From Sipunculus nudus (lineage: Eukaryota > Annelida > Sipuncula > Golfingiida > Sipunculidae): 64,000 bases of DNA. The first letter of the stretch is position 1; each line of letters begins with the position of its first letter. Position numbers and translations under genes: made by a program. Below, one piece after another: positions 7,759 through 16,864 of this stretch. The stretch spans positions 47,003,327-47,067,326 of the forward strand of contig CM049308.1 of assembly GCA_026874595.1 (NCBI GenBank). The letters run 5' to 3'. The notes under the pieces were generated by a model. That model was not told where the DNA came from. It saw nothing but the letters and a program-made list of their open reading frames with translations, and ran no database searches.

Positions 7759-9189
7759 TCATCCCAAAGCTTTGGAGGTTGTGCCTTCCTCCTTTTTACT
7801 CTTTTTATCATTGTCTTCCTCATCGTAATAATTGTATACATAAGTTTTGTCCCCAGGTTCTGTCGGTGCATTGCTTTTAGGCATTTCAATAGGTTCGTTG
7901 GACTGCATACCCAGTTTTGCAGCTGTATCTTGTTTCTTTGTCTGTATCCCGTAAGCCGCCAATGGCATGATGCCTTGCAAAAGGCTCCCGATACCCGTAC
8001 CAAGTCCTGTGGATATCCCCTGCACAAATTGTTCCCCTATAGTAGGAGACAAACCCATAGCTTTGGCCATTGACACCATATCATTGGCTTCTGCTGTGGT
8101 GGTGGGAGCTTTTTTGCTGGTCATTGCATCGGTTGTGGTGTCATCGTCGTCATCATCATCATCATCCTGTTTCTTTTTGTTCTTTTTCTTTTTTGGAATG
8201 GATTCATCATCCTCGTTTCTTTTCATCTTTTTCTTAGTTTTCTTACCGCTGTCCTTTGACTTCGATCCTTTCTTCCGCCCTCTTTTTACATCACCCGTCT
8301 TTTTTGGTTCATCAATTTTCTTTTTACCCGTCTTGGAAGAGACTTTACCTCCTTTGGCTACGGTCGAACCCGGTTTCTTCCCAAGGGAGGTTTTCTTTTT
8401 TGCTGCTGTTGACACTACGTTACCTCTCCTACCATCGCGCACTCTTGAGGCAGCAGCTTTCTGCTGATTTCGGACCCAGCCGGCAGCTTTTTCTCTCGGT
8501 GTTAAATATTTTTCCATCCTCTGACGCCTAGCCGTGGTCAGAGTACCCCTGGCGTCCATTTTACCCATTATTCTATTACGTAAATTCTCTGGTAATTTAG
8601 AATAGCCCCTGGCACCCAAATCTCTCAAAGAATTACGCCCCTTTATTGTGGTTTGTCGGGTCAACTGTTTCAACTTGTCTGACGCCGATCTTAACCGGTC
8701 ACGTGCCATTGAAGCCCCACGTTTTCCGAGGCTTATTAATTTTCCCCGCAACGATTGCGCGCCCTGCTTTATTTGATGAATCCCGGCTGTCCAACCCCCC
8801 TTTAACTTGTCCGTCGCCTGCCCGCGGATAGCTTTTTGTGCTTCTTTCATCTGGTTCGTTGCTTTTTGGAGAGCCTCTTTCCTGGCGGCATAACCGACCT
8901 CTTTTGTCTTTTTTAAAACCGAACCTATTTTATGGCTACCTTTTTTCACTGATGATCCCACTTTCTTGACGTAGGCTCTAGCCTTGTCTCGAAATGTTTT
9001 CCTGAGGCCAGGATCAGCTAAACGCGTGTAGCTTCCTTGCCCCCTCCTTAATTACCCGGCTATTTTTTGGCCATACGTGGCCCCCCGTTTGGCCCCACCT
9101 ATCAAAGGTGTGTGGGCGACCCTTTGCCCTCTCCCACTGAATGCGCGGGAAGCCTGACCCACCCTCCGTAAACCTGCAAACTTTGGCAT
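7759..9189 (-). CDS. Basic 476-codon protein with one in-frame TAA at codon 46
   Basis: A single frame runs from the ATG at 9189 (MPKFAGLRRV) to the stop at 7759, broken only by a TAA at 9052-9054. Without an ATG after that stop until well inside, the long downstream part has no obvious start, so the two belong together. Codons 1-45 are basic and contain LIGGAK, resembling an adenovirus-protease cleavage pattern. The middle is lysine/arginine-rich with helical stretches. Then come a K-rich block, nine aspartates in a row, a hydrophobic glycine-rich segment (GLSPTIGEQFVQGISTGLG) and an acidic tail. The mix resembles a virion core or membrane-interacting protein; no family is recognised. TATAAATA lies at 9231-9238. 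Confidence 0.65.
9052..9054 (-). other. In-frame TAA stop inside the basic protein gene
   Basis: The TAA is codon 46 of the frame starting at 9189. Coding-like sequence in the same frame continues for 430 codons after it. Confidence 0.8.
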
Positions 9190-9230
9190 GGTTTTCCTTT
9201 CACTGTTGATTTTTTTGTTGACACACCTTC

Positions 9231-9238
9231 TATTTATA
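9231..9238 (-). promoter_or_regulatory. TATA box before the 9189 start
   Basis: TATAAATA on the minus strand, 42-49 bases before the ATG at 9189. Confidence 0.55.
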
Positions 9239-10013
9239 CACCCACGGTTCTCCCTGCGCCTTCTAAATTGGGCATCACATCAGCTGGTATGCTCGCTCCC
9301 ACACTGTACCAAGTAGACAATTTTTGCCTGTACTTTTCACGTGCTTCACGTCGTTCTGGTGTTTCTTTAAAATCACGTATCACGTTTTCCAAAAATTGCT
9401 TTTGTTCCACTAACTTCATCATTTTTATACGTTGCTTACTTTCGTGGTAGGCCGTGAAATTTTTACGTAGGTTCGACCAGTCCCACCTTCCCCCGCCCCC
9501 TGCATTCATGGGTATCTCTTTATTGTCAGCTTTTCCATGGTCTGACCGATCTGCCGCTGTCTGTTCTTTTTTTAATTCCGTTATTACCCGATCGTGTTCT
9601 TTTTCCCAGTCTTCCAACCCTGGGTTTTCCACATGTATTTCAGGCATTTGCCAAAATCCTGGTTTTGGATAACCATTAAACCAATATACTTCTATTTCGA
9701 ACTTCCACAATTCCACACCAATCGTTCACTTTCTTGTATTTCTGAGCCCAAGATCATTCTGGTTGGCATCATCCCCGAAACAGTACTTGTTGAAATACAT
9801 CTCCACCTGCAACAAGGCTGATTTGGCTGCGTTGATTTCACTCTGATTCAACCATATTTGACGCTGCATGTCTTCCCTAAACTTGTACAGCTCTGGCATT
9901 TTCCCTGTGATATCCGATAAATAGTGCCATGAATACACACCCAAATTGAAATGAAAAAGCAACACCTCTTTGTCAGCCGGAGCTACTTTTTCTCTTTCAT
10001 AAAACAGTTTCAT
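9234..10013 (-). CDS. Unrecognised 259-codon frame with one in-frame TGA at codon 96
   Basis: The ATG at 10013 (MKLFYERE) begins a frame that is open to 9234 except for a TGA at 9726-9728. The downstream part (from about 9725) has no ATG near its start; its first is after about 70 codons, in IPMNAGGGG. It is unlikely to be an independent gene. The first part is helical and aromatic. The second has EIEVYWFNGYPKPGFW, a charged coiled-coil-like stretch (KQRIKMMKLVEQKQFLENV) and a short tail. No family is recognised. Its start overlaps the end of the upstream 553-residue gene by 17 bases. Readthrough, pseudogenisation or an assembly error could each explain the TGA. Confidence 0.6.
9726..9728 (-). 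other. In-frame TGA inside the 9234-10013 frame
   Basis: The TGA is codon 96 of the frame starting at 10013. The same frame stays open for about 160 more codons. Confidence 0.8.
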
Positions 10014-11658
10014 CACCAAATCTGATTTTTTTCACTTTCTTGTACTTCATCGCATAATCATACACCAAGTGGGGGTGAAAATAACCGTACCACGGAGAAT
10101 ACCGCGTGTCTATTTCCTCTGTCTCATCCGTTAAAATGATTTCAAGCAATGTTTTCACCGCAGCCGGTACGGGGATATCACCGCGCCGTTCTAGTTTTGG
10201 CCCTTTCCCACCAGCCAGCAAAAACCATGCCATATCATGGTAAGGTTGCAACAATTCATAATATTGAACTGTTTTGGGTTTTTGCCGCGTCTTCTGTCCT
10301 TTACTGAAATGTATCATTTCCGCGTCCAAATAAAACTCTTCGCGCAATTTCAACAAACGGTTCCTCAAATGCGGGGGGTGGAAATGGTGGGGTAATGGTA
10401 ACTCGTAAGGTGTCTTGTAATGTTGAGGAAATATACCCCAAAAGGGTTCGCCTCCGTTTAAGTTTTCCCATCCTGGCGCTGTGGGACCGTTCAATTTCCA
10501 CCAAATGGGCTTCCAGAACCCAAATATTATACTCTGCAATGCCAAACGGGTGGCCTGTACTATCTTGTAGGCCCTGCGTTTGTCTGAAAAATATTTAGTT
10601 AGATGGTAATATTTGTGATTGGCCCAGTAGGGTTCAGGGATCCACACACCTTTTTTCCTGTGTTCCCACCCATATTCAACGACACGCAGCGGTGCACCTT
10701 TGTGTGCAAACCCTGGCACCGGGCGGATACCATGATTTTGCAGCCTATGATCACCATTGAACGGAGCTTTCTGGATCATCTCATCCTCGGTCAATTCATT
10801 CAAATACTGTTCCCTCAATTTTATATCCCATTCCTCCTTGTTTACAAACTTGTGGTGCCACCATTCCTCTTTCCCCACCACGAAAAATGGTCTGGAAGTC
10901 GGGTCCCGTGTCAAACACGGTATTTGTAGCCCTTCTGGAACGTGCCCATTTTCAGCTAACCTTTGGAAAGGGAGCGGTACGTCCACCAACATGTAACGCA
11001 CCCCTTGATGCACATGGTGGTACTGTTGAAAGTCCTTCCCGTTCACGTTGTACCGGTCATAAAAAGTTTGCCACCGAGGGTCCCTATCCCCCCATTTCTC
11101 TAAATATTTTTGGCCGTAATACACTTTTAATGGGTAATTGATACAAGCTGAATACCACAAAGTCCAAGGGAAATGGTACAGCACCATCACATATGTGTTC
11201 ATGATGATCCAACGGTCTATCGTATTTTCTTCATTGAACCAACGCACCACTTCATCCGTTTCTTTCTCGTTCAATGATACCACCCGTCCAGGCCCATCTT
11301 CAGTCTGCATGCGCCCCACCAAGGTCTTCCTGAACCGTTCCACGTAACGTCTGTGGTAATGTCCCCTTTTCTCGCCAAGTACCAATTCTAACTGCCCAGT
11401 CATGAAACCTTCACGACCCGTACGTCTTCGCATAAACAAATCGTGCAAACTGAAAACGTACGAGTCGGTAGGAGGCCAAAATACCCGGTAATTGCCATGA
11501 AATTGAGACGATCCCTCGCCCCTCCCGGGACTCCCTGCAATTTTCCAGCGAATAAACGTGTACAGTTCCTCTACCCCCCAAATAACTGCCGAAACTAACA
11601 TGTCGCAAAGTATCTGTAAAGCGGCATAAACCGCTAATCCCGCCATAAACACCGCCAT
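9997..11658 (-). CDS. Unrecognised 553-residue protein with N-terminal membrane segment
   Basis: The largest unassigned protein of the element. It starts at the ATG at 11658, which overlaps the packaging ATPase stop as TGATG. Residues 1-30 (MAVFMAGLAVYAALQIL...) form a membrane anchor or signal. The rest is unusually rich in tryptophan, tyrosine and histidine (WYSACINYPLKVYYGQ, QQYHHVHQGVRYM, HHFHPPHLRN). The protein ends in a basic segment. No family is recognised. Its tight coupling to the ATPase suggests a role in packaging, a portal/vertex complex or an envelope, but that is position-based inference only. Confidence 0.65.
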   Translation of the reverse strand: MAVFMAGLAVYAALQILCDMLVSAVIWGVEELYTFIRWKIAGSPGRGEGSSQFHGNYRVFWPPTDSYVFSLHDLFMRRRTGREGFMTGQLELVLGEKRGHYHRRYVERFRKTLVGRMQTEDGPGRVVSLNEKETDEVVRWFNEENTIDRWIIMNTYVMVLYHFPWTLWYSACINYPLKVYYGQKYLEKWGDRDPRWQTFYDRYNVNGKDFQQYHHVHQGVRYMLVDVPLPFQRLAENGHVPEGLQIPCLTRDPTSRPFFVVGKEEWWHHKFVNKEEWDIKLREQYLNELTEDEMIQKAPFNGDHRLQNHGIRPVPGFAHKGAPLRVVEYGWEHRKKGVWIPEPYWANHKYYHLTKYFSDKRRAYKIVQATRLALQSIIFGFWKPIWWKLNGPTAPGWENLNGGEPFWGIFPQHYKTPYELPLPHHFHPPHLRNRLLKLREEFYLDAEMIHFSKGQKTRQKPKTVQYYELLQPYHDMAWFLLAGGKGPKLERRGDIPVPAAVKTLLEIILTDETEEIDTRYSPWYGYFHPHLVYDYAMKYKKVKKIRFGDETVL

Positions 11659-12268
11659 CACCCCAAACCGTAATAAATGTGTTCCTCTCCCGGGAAAATA
11701 TGAGTCCTCAGCCGGTATTCGTCAGGGCACGTCTGTGTGAAATCGAGAAACAGGTACCCGTGTGGTTCGCGTGTGGCGTCGTTGTAAACTTCCCGCAATT
11801 CACGTGCTTTAGTGGGAAACACCTGACGGGCTAATGATTCAAACTGTAACCTATCTCTGGGATTTTTCAATAACACAATGTAATGCGCGTTCAGTGAAAT
11901 GTCCCGCTGTTCTTTTTTCTGATGAAACAAATTTTGAACAATAAAAATAACCGATATGTTCCGGTGATGGCTGCCTTTCTCAAATATTTTTGCCGTTTCT
12001 ACTCCGCTTTCACGCATTAAATCATCCACGATCAGTAATGTGTTTGGTTTTATAGCCCTGGGGGGTAACCCTTCTTGAAAGAAAATTTTCTCTTTCATCA
12101 TCTCCTTCAAATCTTCGTACAGAGGTTGCATTTCGGCATAGCACCACAACACGCGTTCAGGCACTGGGTCTGTAAGTGATTTAACAAACGGGATACCCAA
12201 TAGGTTTTACCGGAAGACGTTGGGCCCGCCACCAACATGGTGAACGGGTGTTTGAATTTGTACCACAT
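11658..12268 (-). pseudogene. FtsK/HerA-type genome-packaging ATPase, one frame break
   Basis: This ATPase would drive DNA into the capsid. The N-terminal frame starts at the ATG at 12268 and carries the Walker A loop GPTSSGKT about 15 residues in. Within some 30 codons the frame is lost, with the GGG at 12166-12168 near the switch. A second frame continues with ERVLWCYAEMQP, Walker B LLIVDDLM, and the sensor-like ISVIFIVQN to the stop at 11658. Total length of about 200 residues is normal for Polinton ATPases. TATAAAAG lies at 12306-12313. The stop overlaps the next gene's start (TGATG). As read here the protein would be cut just after Walker A. Confidence 0.85.
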
Positions 12269-12305
12269 GATTTTTTAAAATCATTTCTATACACACATGC
12301 ACGCA

Positions 12306-12313
12306 CTTTTATA
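12306..12313 (-). promoter_or_regulatory. TATA box before the packaging ATPase gene
   Basis: TATAAAAG on the minus strand, 38-45 bases before the ATG at 12268. Confidence 0.55.
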
Positions 12314-12366
12314 CCTCTTCCTCAACAACACAGTAAAAAAAACACAACAAAATTTCACAATGAACG

Positions 12367-13053
12367 TCAAGCCTTTATTTCAAATCCAAAAGGAAATGTT
12401 GTAAACTTATCTAACGGATCACCTTCACGCCAAAAGCGGCGTTTGTCGTACACCGCTGTGTACAGCTTGTCTAAAGAAGTGGATTTCACCAACCCTTCCT
12501 TGCTCCTCACCACGTAAAAATCTACGGGCAAATTTATACCGTTTTGTTCACGTTTTTCCAACAAAGCTTCCACCATGTATTTCAAATCATCAAAGGCCAC
12601 TCGCTTCCCCACGTGGAAACCTCTGGCTTTTTGACAGGTCACAGTTTCACCTGTTGGGCTTTTCCCAATGTATCCATAATTTTTTGGTCCTCCGCTGACG
12701 AACCGTGTGATGACACCTCCTTCCATCTCGTCAGTCAGATCTCCCAACAAGTGCCCTGTGGGTGGCATGGGGTCCTCCCGTTTGGAATGAAACACGACCG
12801 AATCAGTGTCGAAATACAACACCCTCTGATCTAAAAAGTCCAAAACTCTATATAATTCCAACCGGCCGTAACAAGTTGTGAATGCCGCGATCACAGGATT
12901 ATTAGTCTTCCCCAGCTCGTAATCTGTTTCCTTTGGTTTCCATTCAATTTGCAGCAGATGGTCCCCCAAATTCACTATTTCCATCACTTCTTTGGTGTCA
13001 TCGTGTAAAATGGATATCAGGTCGTCATAACTGTCCACTTGTTTTCTTTGCAT
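12367..13053 (-). pseudogene. Duplicated 3' end of polB (228 codons)
   Basis: This frame is a near-identical copy of the last 228 codons of the polymerase. It includes motif C (YFDTDSVVF) but lacks motifs A and B and the exonuclease, so it cannot be a polymerase alone. One residue differs in GKSP(T/K)GETV. It ends in FGFEIKA and an AATAAA signal overlapping the last codons, so this copy carries the original 3' end of polB. No TATA box is seen directly before its ATG. Confidence 0.85.
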
Positions 13054-13753
13054 TAGCCCGTCTTTTTTAATCCAAAAGGAAATGTTGTAAACTTATCTAA
13101 CGGATCACCTTCACGCCAAAAGCGGCGTTTGTCGTACACCGCTGTGTACAGCTTGTCTAAAGAAGTGGATTTCACCAACCCTTCCTTGCTCCTCACCACG
13201 TAAAAATCTACGGGCAAATTTATACCGTTTTGTTCACGTTTTTCCAACAAAGCTTCCACCATGTATTTCAAATCATCAAAGGCCACTCGCTTCCCCACGT
13301 GGAAACCTCTGGCTTTTTGACAGGTCACAGTTTCACCTTTTGGGCTTTTCCCAATGTATCCATAATTTTTTGGTCCTCCGCTGACGAACCGTGTGATGAC
13401 ACCTCCTTCCATCTCGTCAGTCAGATCTCCCAACAAGTGCCCTGTGGGTGGCATGGGGTCCTCCCGTTTGGAATGAAACACGACCGAATCAGTGTCGAAA
13501 TACAACACCCTCTGATCTAAAAAGTCCAAAACTCTATATAATTCCAACCGGCCGTAACAAGTTGTGAATGCCGCGATCACAGGATTATTAGTCTTCCCCA
13601 GCTCGTAATCTGTTTCCTTTGGTTTCCATTCAATTTGCAGCAGATGGTCCCCCAAATTTACTATTTCCATCACTTCTTTGGTGTCATCGTGTAAAATGGA
13701 TATCAGGTCGTCATAACTGTCCACTTGTTTTCTTTGCATTAGCCCGTCTTTTT
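12383..13753. repeat. 686-bp tandem direct duplication in polB
   Basis: Positions 12383-13067 recur at 13069-13753 with an offset of 686 bases and only about two substitutions noticed by eye (near 12650 and 12975 in the first copy). The near-identity implies a recent event or an assembly artefact. The junction lies at about 13067-13069, in a T-rich stretch. Confidence 0.9.
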
Positions 13754-16244
13754 GCCCAAATTTTCCCCATAAGGTGTTCAAGGCCTGTTTTGCCACAAAA
13801 CGCATGGAAGGATTGTGAGCCACCTCTTCCGGGTTTATGGTAACCCCTTGCTTTTCTTGCAATTCAACCACGTACTTTTCTCTCTCGTCCAGGTCATCTG
13901 TAGGCCAACCGGAAGCTTGGGTTTTCAACTGGTACCATTTTTCGATATAAGAAGCGAAAATGTTCTCCCAGGTTTTCCATTCCCAAAGTTCGTAACCTTC
14001 ATAAAACACATACCCTTTTTCCAAGGCTTTCAATGCTTCCGGTGTACACCAACACCCCCTCAAAACGCGTTCTGCTTCTGTATGGGTGCACGGCTCCCAC
14101 TGGTTTTGCGTTTCGGCGCATTTCGCACACAACGGGAACATCAGCTTACCGCATGTCTGGTAGGGTAAAACGGGGTTGAATAGGTGTCGGGGAGGTAAAA
14201 AGGCGGCGCAGATAATCCCGCCAGGGCTTTCGAGCAACTGTTTTTCCGTTGGCTTCTGAATCACTTGCGGTATACCTACAGGGTAACATTTGGTTTTCTG
14301 GACGTATGGATACATGGAAGTGACATCGTAATAATCGATTCTCTCTCCATCTTTGACTTCTCTGAATAAACAAGTTGCGTTTGTCCTTCCCCCGAAAAAA
14401 GCCTCACGTGGTTGTACATGGTACTGCGGTGTTTTCATCAAAGGACTTTTCCGGACAGCATATTCGTGTTCCCAGAGTACCTCCACTTGGTAACCTGCGG
14501 CTTTCAACTCCTCTTGCTTATCTATCTGTTTAGCGTAGGCCACGTAGTTGGGCATGTCCGTGTTAGGAACTGTACCATCGGGCTGCGTGCACAGGACACA
14601 ACCGTGCCACACGCATCCGTTAAATTCGTAGACGGTGGACGTTTCGGGGCAATACCCATCGACGGAGACGTATTTTCCATTCTTTAACTGGACCCGACAC
14701 TCTTTCCCGTTCCAAGTGTCGCTGCCGCGGCGGATGTGGAAATCTGTTTCCGTTTGCTTTTCCGCCAGCCACAGGTCGGCTATAACTGACAGGTGTGTGC
14801 GAGTGATCTGCGGTGGGATCATAGCAATCTGGTTCTCACACAAATAATTTAACCGGTAGTCTTTCATGCAAGCGGAAGGTAGGGTCACCGCGTGCAAAAA
14901 GAGATCAAAGCCTGCTTTTTTCATGTACGATTCAAGGAATTTTAAACATCCTTGTTTAAGAAGTTCCACATCACTGTTGCAATACTGGAACAATTCTTCA
15001 CGGTGGTTCCATACGTACCCGCTGTCCACTTGGTTCGAATGCCACTCCAAAAACTCGGGATCGCCTACTTGTTTAAAAAACCGCACGGGTGGTGTCTCCC
15101 CGACGTAATTAATATTTTCCGCGGTGTTAAACTCATATGGGAAATACCCTTTCTTCAGTTCTTTCAACCCAAACGCTTTAGAAAATTTTGCCAGGCCTAT
15201 GGGGATCAGATTTAAACTGTCTTTAAAATCTACCCCACACACTGTCAAACTGAGTATACGCAGTCCGCGTGTAAGCAGTGATGTGGCGGCCATCCCGCGT
15301 GAAATAAGGTATTGTTGTAAAAAACCCCCATCGTAACCGCCGAAATTGTGAGCAAAACAAACAGGTTTGTTTTTCGGGTCAAGCTTTAAAGCGGGACCAA
15401 AAATCCAATCAAAAAATACTTCTGCTGAATGAAAGCGCCGCTGTGTGCAAATGCAGCCTAAGTTGGCGGTGAGTACCTTCTCCATTTCCACATTCTTCAA
15501 ACAAGTTGCGCACACGTAATGGCACACCACAGCATTCACTGTGTGTGTACGCAGGCCTTTTTTGCCCTCAGGTTCTGATTGTACGCATTCTGTATCCCAA
15601 AAAATGTACGGCCGAAAATTTGCCCGGGCTATCTTTTCACCAGAGAGCGCACGCATGTAACAAATGTGGTCGCCTCCTTTTTTTATTTGTACGTACCATA
15701 TTTTGCAGGTGTACATGTGACATTTATGTTCTCCGTTTTTTATTATACCCCTGCACTTTGGACATACCCGCCGCCTTTCGCAAATCTTATGTTTGTGCCC
15801 GGGTTGTTTTAAAGAGTGGTTCTTAAAGCACCCCTCCCCTAAAAATCCATACCACCCGCATTCCTCACATCTACGAACATTGTCACCCCGTGGTAAAGTG
15901 CACGGCGGGCTGTATCCGCAATGTTTACACGTGCCCTGGCACAAGTGTGCACCTTTATTTCTCACGGCTTTGCAACATGCCCAACATATGTCACGCTTCG
16001 TCTCTAAATGGGATTTTATCTTCAAAATCCCCACGGTATGGTTACCTACAGCTAAAATGTACAGCGTGGGGTTCTTTGGATTCCAGCTAGTAGATCGGAA
16101 TAAAATTTCGCTTGCTTTGCGCCCGTGAAAAACCAAAATGTTTTTATCCGGAAACTGTTTGGCAATTTCAGCCATGTCACGCACGGTTACGAAGGTTGTT
16201 GCAACTTTAGCTTTTTTTTCACACGGGAAATTTCCTCTACCCAT
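13053..16244 (-). CDS. polB: Protein-primed family-B DNA polymerase (Polinton PolB)
   Basis: Replicates the element by protein priming. The 1063-residue frame starts at the ATG at 16244. Residues about 85-200 form a cysteine-rich region with many CxxC pairs (CWACC, CKHCG, CEECG, CPKC). The 3'-5' exonuclease follows: Exo I FWDTE (D217, E219), Exo II AHNFGGYDGG (about 298-307) and Exo III YCNSDVELL. An insert with FNGCVWHGCVLC resembles the nuclease-like insert of Polinton polymerases. The polymerase motifs are A (DVTSMYP), B (KQALNTLWGKFG) and C (YFDTDS, about 915-920). All catalytic motifs are intact. The last seven residues are altered (FGLKKTG) by the tandem duplication. The amino end probably continues in the overlapping upstream frame. 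Confidence 0.95.
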   Translation of the reverse strand: MGRGNFPCEKKAKVATTFVTVRDMAEIAKQFPDKNILVFHGRKASEILFRSTSWNPKNPTLYILAVGNHTVGILKIKSHLETKRDICWACCKAVRNKGAHLCQGTCKHCGYSPPCTLPRGDNVRRCEECGWYGFLGEGCFKNHSLKQPGHKHKICERRRVCPKCRGIIKNGEHKCHMYTCKIWYVQIKKGGDHICYMRALSGEKIARANFRPYIFWDTECVQSEPEGKKGLRTHTVNAVVCHYVCATCLKNVEMEKVLTANLGCICTQRRFHSAEVFFDWIFGPALKLDPKNKPVCFAHNFGGYDGGFLQQYLISRGMAATSLLTRGLRILSLTVCGVDFKDSLNLIPIGLAKFSKAFGLKELKKGYFPYEFNTAENINYVGETPPVRFFKQVGDPEFLEWHSNQVDSGYVWNHREELFQYCNSDVELLKQGCLKFLESYMKKAGFDLFLHAVTLPSACMKDYRLNYLCENQIAMIPPQITRTHLSVIADLWLAEKQTETDFHIRRGSDTWNGKECRVQLKNGKYVSVDGYCPETSTVYEFNGCVWHGCVLCTQPDGTVPNTDMPNYVAYAKQIDKQEELKAAGYQVEVLWEHEYAVRKSPLMKTPQYHVQPREAFFGGRTNATCLFREVKDGERIDYYDVTSMYPYVQKTKCYPVGIPQVIQKPTEKQLLESPGGIICAAFLPPRHLFNPVLPYQTCGKLMFPLCAKCAETQNQWEPCTHTEAERVLRGCWCTPEALKALEKGYVFYEGYELWEWKTWENIFASYIEKWYQLKTQASGWPTDDLDEREKYVVELQEKQGVTINPEEVAHNPSMRFVAKQALNTLWGKFGQKDGLMQRKQVDSYDDLISILHDDTKEVMEIVNLGDHLLQIEWKPKETDYELGKTNNPVIAAFTTCYGRLELYRVLDFLDQRVLYFDTDSVVFHSKREDPMPPTGHLLGDLTDEMEGGVITRFVSGGPKNYGYIGKSPKGETVTCQKARGFHVGKRVAFDDLKYMVEALLEKREQNGINLPVDFYVVRSKEGLVKSTSLDKLYTAVYDKRRFWREGDPLDKFTTFPFGLKKTG

Positions 16245-16864
16245 AATGATATTTCTTTGCCAGTAAGTGGTCTCTCCCTTCTCAAAGAAACGTTTTCCCC
16301 TCTTTTTCTTTTTATTCCTCTTAACTTTGTGTTATCTTCCATCCAGCACATAAATACCACGGTAGCAATAAAACAATCTTGTGTCAAAAATGTGGTGTTA
16401 AAGTGGCCAGGGTCTACATACGTATGTGGGTTAGCTTTGATCAATTCTTCCAAAGAGTAATTGGGTGAACCTGAAATTTGTGGCAATTCTACCGATTTCA
16501 GCTCCAGTTCAAAATCTTGGTCTAACTTGAAAGACTCGTTGCTGTTGAGGGTTTTCTCGACTTGTGTCATAATGTATTCTAAGGTCAGGTCCTCTTTAAT
16601 CAACCATTTGGTGTTGAAGGCTTTGTTTTGCAATCCGGGCGATGTCATGTTGACTTGCATGTAGGTGTTTGCCGGCTTGTCCTTTTTCCATTCTTCTAAC
16701 AAAGGTTCGAACACGGTATACAAAGCATTGTATGGTTTCATTTGGTCCAACTTTTGTAAATCTGGTTGAATTTTCAAAGAAATTCCCTTTTTCCTGAACT
16801 TGTTGAACATACTCTCCCTTTGGAGTGTCACAGAAAAAGGCCCGGTGTCGCTGTTGAACGTCAT
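16187..16864 (-). CDS. Probable N-terminal part of PolB in another frame, or overlapping upstream gene
   Basis: The frame opens at a GTG at 16984, but the first ATG is at 16864 (MTFNSDTGPF), with TTTAAATA-like sequence about 45-50 bases upstream. It is 225 residues long and overlaps the polymerase ORF by 58 bases. The overlap contains an eight-base homopolymer (T8 at 16212-16219), where the two frames meet. It carries an N-terminal mixed alpha/beta region, an acidic stretch, and a QDCFIATVVFMCWM segment before basic KRKR. No enzyme motif is seen. Polinton polymerases are often longer than 1063 residues, which supports its being the missing amino terminus. A separate protein is possible. Confidence 0.6.
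   Translation of the reverse strand: MTFNSDTGPFSVTLQRESMFNKFRKKGISLKIQPDLQKLDQMKPYNALYTVFEPLLEEWKKDKPANTYMQVNMTSPGLQNKAFNTKWLIKEDLTLEYIMTQVEKTLNSNESFKLDQDFELELKSVELPQISGSPNYSLEELIKANPHTYVDPGHFNTTFLTQDCFIATVVFMCWMEDNTKLRGIKRKRGENVSLRRERPLTGKEISLWVEEISRVKKKLKLQQPS

Noticed and set aside
4295-16460. Numerous plus-strand ORFs opposite the Polinton genes
   Set aside because: They mirror strongly supported minus-strand genes and have low-complexity or implausible translations.
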